Shown one piece after another: positions 13,555 through 23,800 of a stretch of 53,610 nt of DNA (position 1 is the stretch's first letter; each line of letters starts with the position of its first letter). The stretch spans positions 1-53,610 of the forward strand of contig JAFRJF010000193.1 in assembly GCA_017432405.1 (NCBI GenBank). Reading direction: 5' to 3'. The notes under the pieces were generated by a model. It made no database searches. It was not told the DNA's origin and was given only the letters and a program-made list of their open reading frames with translations. The DNA is from Clostridia bacterium (GTDB lineage Bacteria > Bacillota_A > Clostridia > Christensenellales > Aristaeellaceae). The position numbers and the translations under genes are program-made.

Positions 13555-14802
13555 TTATTGCTGTTCTTCCTCCCTCGCCACCGCCAGCATCAGCTTCAGC
13601 CGGTTTTCCTGGTTGACGCGGGTGGCGCCGGGGTCGTAGTCGATGGGGACGATGTTGGCCTTGGGGTACTTCTCCCGCAAGGCGCGGATGGTGCCCTTGC
13701 CGGCGATGTGGTTGGGCAGGCAGCCGAAGGGCTGCACGCACACGATGTTCGGGACGCCACTGTCGATCAGCTCGCACATCTCGGCGGTCAGCAGCCAGCC
13801 CTCGCCCATCTTGCAGCCCACGCCCAGCGTGTCGCCCAGCTCCCGGCGGGTGGTCTGGTAAGGGGCCGGGGGCTTGAAGCGGCTGTTGCCCTTGATGGCC
13901 TTCGAGATGGTCTTTTCCACGTGGTCCACGTAGCGCATCACCTGCTTGAAGCCGAACTGCCTGACCTTGTTGCCGCCGTACAGGTCCACGTCGTCGATGC
14001 TGTGGTCCAGGGCGTTGAGCAAAAAACCCATCAGCCCCGGCACGTTCACCTGGCAGCCCTGTTCCAGCAGGAACCGCTCCAGGTGGTTGTTGGCCATGTC
14101 GGAATACTTGACGTAGATCTCGCCCACGATACCCACCTGGATCTTTTCGGCAGGGGTGTACGGTATGGCCTCGAAGTCCTTTGCGATCTGCGCCACATTG
14201 CCCTTGAAGCGCAGCGCCGCGGCCCGGGGGTTGCGCCGGAACTGCTCGGTCAGGCGGTCGGCCCAGGCATCCACCAGCGCCGCGCAGGCGCCCTTTTCGT
14301 TCTCATAGGGCTCCACCTGGTTCTTCAGGCACATCAGCACGTCGGCGTAGAGGATCATCATCATGGACTGCAGAAGCAGCGTCAGCGTCAGCTTGAAGCC
14401 ACTGTTCTTCTCCAGACCCACCGGGTTCAGCGAGATCACAGGCACAAAGCCCAGCCCCGCCTTGACCAGCGCCTTGCGCAGCAGGAAGATGTAGTTCGAA
14501 GCGCGGCAGCCGCCGCCGGTCTGGGTGATGATCAGGGCAGTCTTGTGCACGTCGTACTTGCCGCTCTGCAGCGCGTCAATGAACTGGCCGATGCACAGCA
14601 GGGCGGGATAGCAGGTGTCGTTGTGCACGTATTTCAGGCCCGTCTCCACCACGGAGGGGCCTTCGTTCTGCAGCAGCACCATGCGGTAGCCGTGCAGCTG
14701 GAACACGTCGCGCACCAGCTTCAGGTGCACCGGCAGCATGTTGGGGATCAGGATGGTGTAATCCCGCTTCATGTCCCGGGTGAATTCGATTCGGTCTTGC
14801 AT
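13555..14802 (-). CDS. Acyl-CoA dehydratase activase-related protein, C-terminal module
   Basis: This 415-residue protein corresponds to the C-terminal module of the ~1400-residue 'CoA activase' proteins of Firmicutes. It has YTILIPNMLPVHLKL near the start, QNEGPSVVETGLKYVHNDTC, and TQTGGGCRASNYIFLL. The conserved cysteines (CYPALLC, GGGC) suggest an iron-sulfur site like that of 2-hydroxyacyl-CoA dehydratase subunits. Here it is a separate gene 115 bp after the N-terminal module. Function in this family is not established; a reductive-activation role is inferred from the ATPase partner. Confidence 0.8.
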   Translation of the reverse strand: MQDRIEFTRDMKRDYTILIPNMLPVHLKLVRDVFQLHGYRMVLLQNEGPSVVETGLKYVHNDTCYPALLCIGQFIDALQSGKYDVHKTALIITQTGGGCRASNYIFLLRKALVKAGLGFVPVISLNPVGLEKNSGFKLTLTLLLQSMMMILYADVLMCLKNQVEPYENEKGACAALVDAWADRLTEQFRRNPRAAALRFKGNVAQIAKDFEAIPYTPAEKIQVGIVGEIYVKYSDMANNHLERFLLEQGCQVNVPGLMGFLLNALDHSIDDVDLYGGNKVRQFGFKQVMRYVDHVEKTISKAIKGNSRFKPPAPYQTTRRELGDTLGVGCKMGEGWLLTAEMCELIDSGVPNIVCVQPFGCLPNHIAGKGTIRALREKYPKANIVPIDYDPGATRVNQENRLKLMLAVAREEEQQ

Positions 14803-14917
14803 AGGTTTAGTGTTCTTTCGTTCCGATTTCGCGGATTATGGCGGCGCAGGCGCCGCCGCTACGGAGTTTGGCGGCAGGTTGTTGGCGTTACGGAGGTATC
14901 GTGGCGGCAGATTGCCG

Positions 14918-17839
14918 CTATTGTTCCAATGCCGCGAACAGGCTGCGCAAGCGGATGCGCACCGCGCCGGGGTTGGAGATTTCGTCGATCTTCAGCTGGG
15001 TGTACAGCCGGCCGCCCGATTGGAGGATGCTGCGCACCTCGTCGGTGGTGATGGCGTCCACGCCGCAGCCGAAGGACACCAGCTGCACCAGGTTGACATT
15101 GGGATCGCCGCACTCGGCCACGTACTTCGCCGCCGAATACAGCCGGGAGTGGTAGGTCCACTGGTTCAGCACGTTCACGCTGAACTTCTGCTCATTGAGG
15201 TTCACCGAGTCCTCGGTGACCACCACCGCGCCCAGCTGGGCGATCTGCTGGTCGATGCCGTGGCTGATCTCCGGGTCGATGTGATAGGGCCGCCCGCAGA
15301 GCACCACCACCGGCAGGCCCTTTGCCCGGGCGTCCGCCAGCATTTCCGCGCCCCGGGCGCGGACCTTGGCCATGTGCGCCTCGTAGGCCGCGTAGGCCCC
15401 GCGCACCGCGGCCTTCACCTCCCGGGCGGGGATGCCGGGGAAGTATTTTTCGAGTATCGCCGGGAACTTCTTCTCGAAGTCCTTCGGGCGGTGGATGCCC
15501 AGGTAGTCGCTGATGAACTTCGTCTGCTTCAGCCCCGGCACGTTCAGCCGCAGGACCTCGGGGTAGTAGGCCACCACCGGGCAGTTGTAGTGGTTGTCGC
15601 CCCGGTGCTCGTCCAGGTTGTAGCTCATGCAGGGATAGAATATGGCGTCCACATTCTGCCGCAGCAGCCATTCCACGTGGCCGTGCATCAGCTTGGCGGG
15701 ATAGCAGGCGGTGTCCGAGGGGATGGTGCGCTGGCCCGAGGCGTACAGCGCGTGGTCGGACTCGGGGGACTGGATCACCTGGAAGCCCAGCTTCGTGAAC
15801 AGCGCGTGCCAGAAGGGGAAAAGCTCGTACAGGTTCAGCCCCATGGGGATGCCGATGCGGCCCCGCTTGCGCTCGCCCGAGGGGTATGCCCGCAGCATTT
15901 TCCGCTTCTCCTCGTACAGGTTGGGCAGGGACGCCTTGCCGCCGCCGGTCATCTTCTCGCAGCGGTTGCCGGAGATGAAGCGCCGGGGCGCGCCGCCGCC
16001 TTCGCCCTCGAAGCGTATGATGGTCAGCATGCAGTGGTTCTGGCAGCCCTGGCAGCGGGTGTTGGTGGTCTTCTGGGCAAAATGCTCCAGCTCCGCCGCA
16101 GTCAGTATGCCGCTGCGCCCGCCGGGGGTGTGGGTCGCGCTCCACAGCGCCACGCCGTAGGCCCCCATCAGTCCGGCGATGTTGGGCCGCACCACGTCGC
16201 GGCCGATCTCCCGCTCGAAGGCCCGGAGCACCGCGTCGTTCAGGAACGTGCCCCCCTGCACCACGATGCGCTCGCCCAGCTGGGAGGCGTCGGCGGTGCG
16301 GATGACCTTGTACAGCGCGTTTTTGACGATGGAGATGGACAGCCCGGCGGAGATGTCCTCCAGGGTCGCGCCGTCCTTCTGGGCCTGCTTCACCGAGGAA
16401 TTCATGAACACGGTGCAGCGGGAGCCCAGGTCCACGGGGTGCCTGGCCAGCAGGCCCCGGCGGGCGAACTCGTCCACGGGCAGGCCCCCCGCCGCCTGGG
16501 CGAAGGTCTGTATGAAGGAACCGCAGCCCGACGAGCAGGCCTCGTTCAGGAAGATGTCATCGATGGCGTCGTCCTTGATCTTGAAGCACTTGATGTCCTG
16601 GCCGCCGATGTCGATGATGAAATCCACCCCCGGCTGCAGCTTCCGGGCGGCGATCAGGTGGGCCATGGTCTCCACCACGCCGCAATCCAGCCGGAAGGCG
16701 GTCTTGACCAGGTCCTCGCCGTAGCCGGTGGAGCCGGCCCCGGCCACGGTGGCGTTCGGGTATTCGGCGTAGAACTGGCGCAGGAAATCCCGCACGGCGG
16801 GCAGGGGATTGCCCTTGTTGGACATGTAGGCGGTCTTGAGCAGGTTGAAGTCCTCGTCCACGGCCACGGCCTTGATGGTGGTGGAGCCGGAGTCGATGCC
16901 GATGTACACCTTTCCCGCGTAGCCGGGGCGGGAGACGGTGTCCACCCGCGCCATGGCGTGGCGCTCGCGGAAGGCGTCATAATCGGCCTGGCTTTCAAAC
17001 AGCGGCGGGCAGGAGGCATACCTCGCCTCCTTGGAGCGAGCGCGCACCCGGGCGATCATGTTTTCCAGGTCCACCTCTCGACTTGCCTGCAGGGCCGCGC
17101 CCATGGCCACCGAATACAGCGCGTCCGCCGGGTGGATGCCCCGGATGCCCAACGCCTTGTCGAAGCAGTCCCTCAGCTCGGAAAAGAAGGTCAGCGGGCC
17201 GCCCAGGTATACCACGTTTCCGGCGATCTCACGGCCCTGGGCCAGGCCAGCGATGGTCTGGCCCGCCACGGCCTCGAAGATGCTGCGGGCGATGTCCTCC
17301 TTGCGGGCCCCCTGGTTCAGCAGGGGCTGTATGTCCGACTTGGCGAACACGCCGCAGCGGCTGGCGATGGCATAGCTGCGCTCGTGATCCCTGGAGAGGG
17401 TCTCCAGCTGCTCCACGGGCACGTCCATCAGGGTGGCCATCTGGTCAATAAAAGCGCCGGTGCCCCCGGCGCAGGTGCCGTTCATACGCACCTCCAGCCC
17501 GCCGGCCCCGGTGAGGAAGAGTATCTTCGCGTCTTCGCCGCCCAGCTCCACGGCCACGTCGGCCTGGGGCGCCATCTGCCTGAGCGCCACGCGGGTGGCG
17601 TAGACCTCCTGGAGGAAGTCGATGTCCAGCTCCTCTGCCAGGCCCATGCCCGCCGAGCCGGATATGCCCAGCTGGAAGCGCTCGCCGGGGAACTTCTTCA
17701 TGACGGCGTGCAACAGCACCTCGCAGAGCATGGCGATCTGGGCCCTGTGGCGCTCGTAGCGGCGGAACACGATTTCCCCCGCTTCATTCAGCACCACGGC
17801 CTTGATCGTCGTCGATCCGATGTCCAATCCTATCTTCAT
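14918..17839 (-). CDS. Acyl-CoA dehydratase activase with two BadF/HgdC ATPase domains
   Basis: This 973-residue protein carries two ASKHA-type ATPase domains: IGLDIGSTTIKAVVL at residue 3 and YIGIDSGSTTIKAVAV near 310. Each has activase cysteine motifs (NGTCAGGTGAF and ASRCGVFAKSD; NEACSSGCGSF) that in HgdC hold a 4Fe-4S cluster. A C-terminal DUF2229-like region (GIPMGLNLYELFPFW) follows. HgdC proteins use ATP to inject one electron into 2-hydroxyacyl-CoA dehydratases; the partner of this large form is unknown. ATG 17839 is chosen because GGAG precedes it by 7 bases and the glycine-rich motif then starts at residue 3. Confidence 0.88.
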   Translation of the reverse strand: MKIGLDIGSTTIKAVVLNEAGEIVFRRYERHRAQIAMLCEVLLHAVMKKFPGERFQLGISGSAGMGLAEELDIDFLQEVYATRVALRQMAPQADVAVELGGEDAKILFLTGAGGLEVRMNGTCAGGTGAFIDQMATLMDVPVEQLETLSRDHERSYAIASRCGVFAKSDIQPLLNQGARKEDIARSIFEAVAGQTIAGLAQGREIAGNVVYLGGPLTFFSELRDCFDKALGIRGIHPADALYSVAMGAALQASREVDLENMIARVRARSKEARYASCPPLFESQADYDAFRERHAMARVDTVSRPGYAGKVYIGIDSGSTTIKAVAVDEDFNLLKTAYMSNKGNPLPAVRDFLRQFYAEYPNATVAGAGSTGYGEDLVKTAFRLDCGVVETMAHLIAARKLQPGVDFIIDIGGQDIKCFKIKDDAIDDIFLNEACSSGCGSFIQTFAQAAGGLPVDEFARRGLLARHPVDLGSRCTVFMNSSVKQAQKDGATLEDISAGLSISIVKNALYKVIRTADASQLGERIVVQGGTFLNDAVLRAFEREIGRDVVRPNIAGLMGAYGVALWSATHTPGGRSGILTAAELEHFAQKTTNTRCQGCQNHCMLTIIRFEGEGGGAPRRFISGNRCEKMTGGGKASLPNLYEEKRKMLRAYPSGERKRGRIGIPMGLNLYELFPFWHALFTKLGFQVIQSPESDHALYASGQRTIPSDTACYPAKLMHGHVEWLLRQNVDAIFYPCMSYNLDEHRGDNHYNCPVVAYYPEVLRLNVPGLKQTKFISDYLGIHRPKDFEKKFPAILEKYFPGIPAREVKAAVRGAYAAYEAHMAKVRARGAEMLADARAKGLPVVVLCGRPYHIDPEISHGIDQQIAQLGAVVVTEDSVNLNEQKFSVNVLNQWTYHSRLYSAAKYVAECGDPNVNLVQLVSFGCGVDAITTDEVRSILQSGGRLYTQLKIDEISNPGAVRIRLRSLFAALEQ

Positions 17840-17870
17840 AAACCATCTCCGGGCCATGCCGCCCTTTGGT

Positions 17871-17899
17871 ATTGTAATTTGTGAACCATACAAATCCAA
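17871..17899 (-). promoter_or_regulatory. Possible promoter of the activase operon
   Basis: Minus strand reads TTGGAT (17899-17894), 17 bases, TACAAT (17876-17871), 32 bases before ATG 17839. The -35 is weak. Confidence 0.4.
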
Positions 17900-17959
17900 A
17901 TTACAGCATAAACCCGGAGTGTGAAGTGAACATGAATTGAAGTTGAAATTGAAATGAAA

Positions 17960-18979
17960 TCAGAATTTCGCCTTCTCCTGTGCCTCGATCACCTTATCGC
18001 ACCATGCATCGAACTCGGGGTCGGGAATCTGGCGCTCGGGGTGGGAAAGCACGTAATCCAGGGCGATGCGCATGCCCTGGTCGAAGCGCACGTTGGTGCG
18101 CATGTCCGGCACGGCCCGCTTCAGCTTGCTGTTGTCGAACACCACCGACACCGACTTGTCGCCGATGAGGCTGCCCTCGAAGTCGTAGCCGTATTTGTCG
18201 CCCACGGCGGCCAGGAAGTCGCTGGCCACATGATAGGCCTTCAGCTGGACGCCCAGGGCGTCGGCGATGGTGGCGTAGATCTGGTTCCAGGTCAGCGTCT
18301 CGTCGCCGGTGATCTGGAAGGCCTCGCCGATGGCGTGGCGGTTGGCCATCAGGCCGGTGTAGCCGATGGCGAAGTCGGTGTTGAAGGTCATCGTCCACAG
18401 CGAGGTGCCGTCGCCCTGTATGATCACCGGCTTGCCATCCAGCATGCGCTTGACGACCTGCCAGGAGCCCTTCTTGCCGTGCACACCCAGGGGCACGCTG
18501 CGCTCGTCGTAGGTGTGGCTGGGGCGCACGATGGTCACCGGGAAGCCCTCCTCGCGGTAGACCTTCATCAGGAATTCCTCACAGGCGATCTTGTTCCGGG
18601 AGTACTCCCAGTGGGGGTTGGCCAGGGTCGTGCCCTCGGTGATGATGTAGCTGGCCGCCGGCTTGTGGTAGGCCGAGGCGGAGCTGGTGTAGATGTACTG
18701 GCGGGTGCGCCCCTTGAACAGGCGATAGTCCCGCTCCACCTGGTCGCGGGTGAAGCCTATGAATTCGCAGACGCAGTCAAAGGTCATGTCGCCCAGCTTC
18801 GCCAGCACGTCAGCCTCGTCGTTGATATCCGCGACGATGGAATGGGCGCCCTCGGGCACGGCGTCGGGGCGGTTGCCCCGGTTCAGCAGCCAGACCTGCC
18901 AGCCCAGCTCGTTCACCAGCCTGCGGACGATGGCGGCGCTGATGGTGCCGGTGCCGCCGATAAACAATGCTTTCTTCAT
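17960..18979 (-). CDS. NAD-dependent epimerase/dehydratase (extended SDR)
   Basis: This 339-residue extended short-chain dehydrogenase/reductase has the N-terminal nucleotide-binding loop FIGGTGTIS (GxxGxxx), a Ser in YTSSASAY, and the catalytic YxxxK as EYSRNK near residue 125. The substrate domain continues with VRPSHTYDE. Such enzymes act on nucleotide sugars or related substrates; which one is not visible. The ATG overlaps the stop of the lipoate ligase gene by four bases (ATGA), so the pair is translationally coupled, though no shared pathway is evident. Confidence 0.85.
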   Translation of the reverse strand: MKKALFIGGTGTISAAIVRRLVNELGWQVWLLNRGNRPDAVPEGAHSIVADINDEADVLAKLGDMTFDCVCEFIGFTRDQVERDYRLFKGRTRQYIYTSSASAYHKPAASYIITEGTTLANPHWEYSRNKIACEEFLMKVYREEGFPVTIVRPSHTYDERSVPLGVHGKKGSWQVVKRMLDGKPVIIQGDGTSLWTMTFNTDFAIGYTGLMANRHAIGEAFQITGDETLTWNQIYATIADALGVQLKAYHVASDFLAAVGDKYGYDFEGSLIGDKSVSVVFDNSKLKRAVPDMRTNVRFDQGMRIALDYVLSHPERQIPDPEFDAWCDKVIEAQEKAKF

Positions 18980-19968
18980 ACCTGATGTCCTCCCAGATCT
19001 GTTATTTCAAGCCATTCGGCCAGTTCGTCGGCCTGGGGATGCCCGAGACGGCGCAGGGCGGCCCCCAGGGCCCTGTTTTCATAGCGGGCCCCCGCCAGCG
19101 CAGGAGCCAGGGTCGCGATCATGGCCTCGTCCATGGCGTCGGAGTACACCCGCGCCGATTCGACGGCGCCCCCCTTCAGGCTCAACTCCAGCGTCACGCC
19201 GCCCCAGTCGAAGCGATGCTGCAGCGTGGCGTCGAAGGGCAACGCCTTGCCCAGTCGGAAATCCCACGAGGCAAATTCCCGTTCCAGCGCCCCGAGGCGC
19301 CGTGGATCCAGCGCGTCCATGGAAAGCGGCAGGACGGGGCCGTATTCCCCGGCAAAGGCGTCCCGCAGTGCCCGGGACAGGGCCGGGATCGTGATATCCG
19401 GGCTGAATTCCGCCAGGTTCGCCACCCTGGCGCGCACGCTGTCGATGCCCTTCGCCCGCAGCTTGCCGTCGTCCGGGGCCAGGTAGCGGCCCAGGCGGTC
19501 CAGGGCCACGTCCACCATGATCGTGCCGTGGTGCAGGGCGGTATCCCTGGAGAGCTTAAAGGCGTTGCCGGAAAATTTTGACCCGCTGCCTTCAATCACA
19601 AGGTCGTTCCGCCCCGTGAACACTGCCTTTACGCCAAATCGGGCCACCGCCCGGCGCACCACCTCCAGCTGGCGGCGCACGTCGTATTCCGATCGGGGCA
19701 GCACAAAGCTGAAGTTCAGATTGCCCATGTCGTGGAACACCGCGCCGCCGCCGCTGCTGCGACGGGCCAGGCGGCCGCCCTCGTCCTCCAGCAGCTTCAC
19801 CCGGCACTCCTTCCAGGCGTTCTGGTGTCGGCCGATGACCACGGTGTTCCGGTTCTGCCACAGGTACAGCACCCGGTCCGTCCTTCCCAGCGTCTCAAAC
19901 AGCAGCGCCTCCAGAGCCAGGTTGTGCCAGGCGTTGTCCGAATCACCCATGAGAACGAAATTGCGCAC
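18976..19968 (-). CDS. lplA: Lipoate--protein ligase
   Basis: This 330-residue lipoate-protein ligase A would adenylate free lipoate and attach it to a lysine of 2-oxoacid dehydrogenase E2 or GcvH proteins. It has the LplA signatures LALEALLFE, VVIGRHQNAWKEC, RRSSGGGAVFHD and the catalytic-lysine region GSKFSGNAF, and a C-terminal accessory domain giving the usual 330-residue length. It starts with GTG 19968 behind GGGGTGAT. The next gene overlaps by four bases. No lipoylated substrate protein is encoded in the window. Confidence 0.93.
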   Translation of the reverse strand: MRNFVLMGDSDNAWHNLALEALLFETLGRTDRVLYLWQNRNTVVIGRHQNAWKECRVKLLEDEGGRLARRSSGGGAVFHDMGNLNFSFVLPRSEYDVRRQLEVVRRAVARFGVKAVFTGRNDLVIEGSGSKFSGNAFKLSRDTALHHGTIMVDVALDRLGRYLAPDDGKLRAKGIDSVRARVANLAEFSPDITIPALSRALRDAFAGEYGPVLPLSMDALDPRRLGALEREFASWDFRLGKALPFDATLQHRFDWGGVTLELSLKGGAVESARVYSDAMDEAMIATLAPALAGARYENRALGAALRRLGHPQADELAEWLEITDLGGHQV

Positions 19969-19985
19969 GCTATCACCCCAAGGAG

Positions 19986-20015
19986 ATTATATCACATTAT
20001 ACTGCTGAAAGCCAA
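19986..20015 (-). promoter_or_regulatory. Promoter of lplA
   Basis: Minus strand reads TTGGCT, 18 bases, then TATAAT (19991-19986) with an extended TGA in front. The predicted transcript starts just before the lplA ribosome-binding site. Confidence 0.5.
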
Positions 20016-20016
20016 C

Positions 20017-20041
20017 AAAAAAACGGACGCTTGCGCGTCCG
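20017..20041 (-). terminator. Intrinsic terminator of SH3 gene
   Basis: Minus strand: CGGACGC, loop, GCGTCCG, followed by a run of seven T. It lies 16 bases after the SH3-protein stop. Confidence 0.8.
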
Positions 20042-20056
20042 CCTTTAATTGGCTGT

Positions 20057-20569
20057 TTACCAGCGGGCCCACCTCAGATAGCTGCGGGAAGCCCATCCCT
20101 TCCGCCTGCCGTTCCAGCTCACATAAGCCCAGTTGCCGTTGATCTTGTAAACGGTGACCCCGTGGGTGCCGTGAGGAATGCTGTAATAGATCCTGTAATT
20201 GGTACCGCGGCCCGAGCGCACGTTCAGTCCACTCGTCTGGGTCGCGACATCGGCGCGGGCATTTGCCTTGACATAGGTCTCGGCAACCCAGCCCTTCAGG
20301 CCGCTCATGGTCTTGACGTTGATCCACTTATAACCATTTTTCCTGACGGTTTTGCTGCTGACCTTCACCAGCGCCGTGCCATTGGACAGGCTGGAAATAA
20401 TGGCGGAACTGGTGCCCGCCGATCTGCGCAGATAAAGGGTGCTTCCCCTGGTCTGGACGTGATAAACCGAGGTATCGCCATTGCTGACAGCGCCTTCGGC
20501 GAGAGAAGTTGCGGGAACGACTGCGATCAGCAGCATCACCGCGAGAAGAACTGCGAGAATCCTCTTCAT
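20057..20569 (-). CDS. Secreted protein with two bacterial SH3 domains
   Basis: This 170-residue protein starts with a signal peptide (MKRILAVLLAVMLLIAVVPA, cleavage near SLAEG). Two bacterial SH3-like domains follow: residues about 35-100 (STLYLRRSAGTSSAIISSL ... GWVAETYVKA) and 108-168 (SGLNVRSGRGTNYRIYYSI ... GWASRSYL). Bacterial SH3 domains commonly bind cell-wall peptides. With no catalytic domain, it may be a wall-associated or accessory protein. It is monocistronic with its own terminator. Confidence 0.88.
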   Translation of the reverse strand: MKRILAVLLAVMLLIAVVPATSLAEGAVSNGDTSVYHVQTRGSTLYLRRSAGTSSAIISSLSNGTALVKVSSKTVRKNGYKWINVKTMSGLKGWVAETYVKANARADVATQTSGLNVRSGRGTNYRIYYSIPHGTHGVTVYKINGNWAYVSWNGRRKGWASRSYLRWARW

Positions 20570-20764
20570 GGATTTCCCCTCCTTATTGTTTATTGCCTGT
20601 TTCCGCGGCCATCAGGCGACGCCCTGTCAGGGCCAGGCTGACAACCCAGTGCCATAAATGCACATTTTTTCCGGAATCTGGCTGGTGCAAACATTATACA
20701 TCAATTTCCGGGATCAGATATTACAAGTTTGTCACATTTTTAGGAAAAGAACTGGGCATGAATA

Positions 20765-20773
20765 TGCTATAAT
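20765..20773 (+). promoter_or_regulatory. Extended -10 promoter of addB
   Basis: TGCTATAAT is a perfect extended -10 element 50 bases before the addB start codon. No good -35 is seen at the usual distance. Confidence 0.55.
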
Positions 20774-20822
20774 ATAGGCGCTGTGATATAGTGGATCTAT
20801 GTTCAACCGAGGGGGTACTGCC

Positions 20823-23800
20823 ATGCGCATCTACACCGGCCGCAGCCGGCTGATGGAACCGGCCATGATCGACGTCTTGCGCCAGAGCATGGCCGGGGGC
20901 GACCGGGACCACATCGTCGTGGTGCCCAAGCAGCTGACGCTTCAAACCGAGCGCACCCTGCTGGCGGCACTGGCGCTGAAGGGCTCCTTCCGGCTGCAGG
21001 TGCTGAGCCCCGAGCGGCTGTGCGGCCGCATATTCGAAGCCGCGGGACAGCCCGAGGGCGCGCGGGTGGACGAGCGGGGCCGGGTCATGCTGGTGCGCGC
21101 CGCCGTGCACAGCGTGGACGAGCGATTGACGCTGTACCGCGGCGCGGCCGGGCGCAGGGGCTTTGCGGAGCGCTGCGCCCGCCAGCTGGAGCTGATACGC
21201 CAGGCCGGTCTGACCCCGGACAGGCTGTTTGCCTGCGCCGAACAGGCCGAAGGCCTGCTGCGCATGAAGCTGGACGACCTGGGAATCATACTGGAGGCCT
21301 ACGAGGACCTGCTGGAGGGCCGCTTTCAGGACGGAGAATCGGAGTTTACAGAGGCCGTGGAACGGGCCCCCGATGCCGGCTTTTTGAAGCAGGCCTGCGT
21401 ACTGTTCTACGGCTTCGACCTGACCCCTCCCACGCTGCACCGGCTGATCGGCGCGGTAGGCGCGGCCTGCCCGCAGACCCATGTTTTCCTGCCGCTGGCC
21501 AACGACGAAAACGCCCGGGATTTCGACGCCTACCTGCCGCTGAAGGGCTGCCTGGAGCGCATGATCGTCGCCGCCCGCCGCGCAGACGTCTGGCCCGAGC
21601 GCGTCCTGGTAGAAGCCGGGGGCGCCTCCGACGCCAAGCACCTTGCGGTGGACGCCGGCAGCCAGGCGGCGGAGCTGGCCCTGCTGTCGGGCGAGCTGTT
21701 CGCCTTTCCCGTCACCGCCTCGGAGGACCGGCGTTCGCCAAAGCGGGTCCAGGCCGTCACGCTGCGGGATCCCATGGAGGAATGCCGCTTCGCCGCGGCG
21801 CTGTGCCGCAGGCTGGCCATGAAGAACGGCTGGCGCTGGAACGACATGCTGATCCTCTGCCGGGACATCGACGGCTACCGCCAGCCCCTGAAGGAGGCCT
21901 TTCGGGCCTACGGCGTGCCGCTCTTCCTGTCCTCCAGCCGTGCGGCATCCCGCCATCCCCTGGCGGAGAGTCTGGTCGACGCGCTGCGACTGGTGGAAGA
22001 AGCGCCCCGCGCCGAGGACGCCCTGGCGCTGTTGCACACCGGTTACATGCCCCTGGAGGCGGACGAGGTGAACCGGCTGAGCAATTATATCGAAAAATAC
22101 GCCCTGAAGCCTTGGGCGCTGTTGCGTCCGCTGAAGAGGGGCAGTGCAGCGGAGCGGGAGGCGCTGGAGCCCGTGCGGGTCCGATTTGCGGAACCCATCG
22201 GCAAGCTGAAGCGCCATATGAAGCGCTCACAGGGCCTGAAGGACCAGCTGGCGGCCATCTACGGCTTCCTGGAAGACATCGGCGCGGCTGACCGTCTGCG
22301 TCAGAGGCTGAACGCGCTGAGTGAAGGCGGACTCCGGGAGCAGGCCGGCGAGGAGGGCCAGGTCTGGAACCGCATCGTCGGCGCGCTGGACCAGATGGCC
22401 GAGCTGATGGGCGAAAGGCCCCTGCCCGTCTCCGAGCTGCGCCAGACCCTGACGGAATCGCTGGACGCTGCCATCATCAAGCCCCTGCCCCAGTCCGGGG
22501 ACGCCGTGTACGCCCAGACCACGGACCGCATCATCGCCCAGCGGGCGAAGGCGCTGCTGATACTGGGTGAAACCGACAGGACGATCTCGGACACCGACGG
22601 GCTGTTGAGCCCTGAACAGACACAAGCCTTTTCACGCCTCGCCCGAGCCTGGCTGGGATCAGACGGCATGGAGCTTTCCCGCATGCGGCGCTTCTATTTA
22701 AAGGCCTCGGTGGAGATGACCGGGGAATACCTGTGTGTCAGCGCCCCCCTCAGCGCCCTGGACGGCAGCGTCCAGCATCCCGGCGCACTGCTGGCGCTGC
22801 TGAAGGGCATATTTCCGGCGCTGTCAGTGCGCGGCGGTGTCTCCGACGACGACGGCGTGCAGTGGATGCTTCGCGGCGCGCCTGAGGCGGCCTCCGCCTG
22901 GGCAGCCAAATCCCTGTCAGGGGTCTCCGAGGGGGAATCCGCCCAGCCCTGGGACACCGCCGCCCTGGCGGGTCTCAGGCAGATCGGAAGGGGACTGATC
23001 AGCGACGGCGCGAGCCGCTCGCTGCGCCAAATCGGCGCGGCCCTGAGCCGTGGGGAGAGCGCCGACGCGCTGAATCCAGAAACGGCAGGCGCGCTGTATG
23101 GTGCCCTGCGCCGCCAGAGCATATCCCGGCTGGAGCTCTTCGCCAGGTGTCCCTTCGCCTATTTCACCCGCTACGGCCTGCGCCCGGAGCGCATCGAGCC
23201 CTTCCGGCTGAGCGTACAGGATGAGGGCACCTTCTTTCACAACGCCGTGCATGAATTCCTGCTGGCCAGCATGGAGGACCTGAACCGGTTGAACGACGAT
23301 GAGGCCGGACGGCGCATGGACGGCATCGCGGACCGGCTGCTGGAAACGATGGCCAGCGAGGGGCCCCTGGGGGACAGCGCCGTGTCCCTGGCCGAGCGCC
23401 GGCGACTGAAGGCGACGGCGCGGACCTGCGCCGCCGTGCTGGCCGAGCACATGCGGGGCAGCCGCTTCACAACCGCAGCGCTGGAGACGGACTTCGGCGT
23501 CGAGGACGGCATGGCCCGGCTGACGGTCAACGCGATGAGCGGGGAATGCACGCTGGAGGGACGGATCGACCGCATCGACGAATGGGCCGAGGGCGGCTAT
23601 CTGCGGGTGATCGACTACAAGCGCGGCGGAAAGCCCCTGGCGCTGGACGAGGCCTGGCACGGACTGAGCCTCCAGCTGCCCGTCTACCTGGCCGCGGCCA
23701 CCCGGAAGCGTCGCGAGCAGAGCGCCGGGGTCTATTACTTTCCCCTGGACGAGGGCATACTGACCACCCAGAGCACCGATCCCGGCGATGTGGAAAAAGC

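Noticed and set aside
14771..17884. Very long open frame on the plus strand opposite the CoA activase
   Set aside because: It is His/Gly/Val/Gln-rich with no recognisable domain and lies exactly antisense to a well-matched gene; GC-rich codon usage keeps the opposite frame open.
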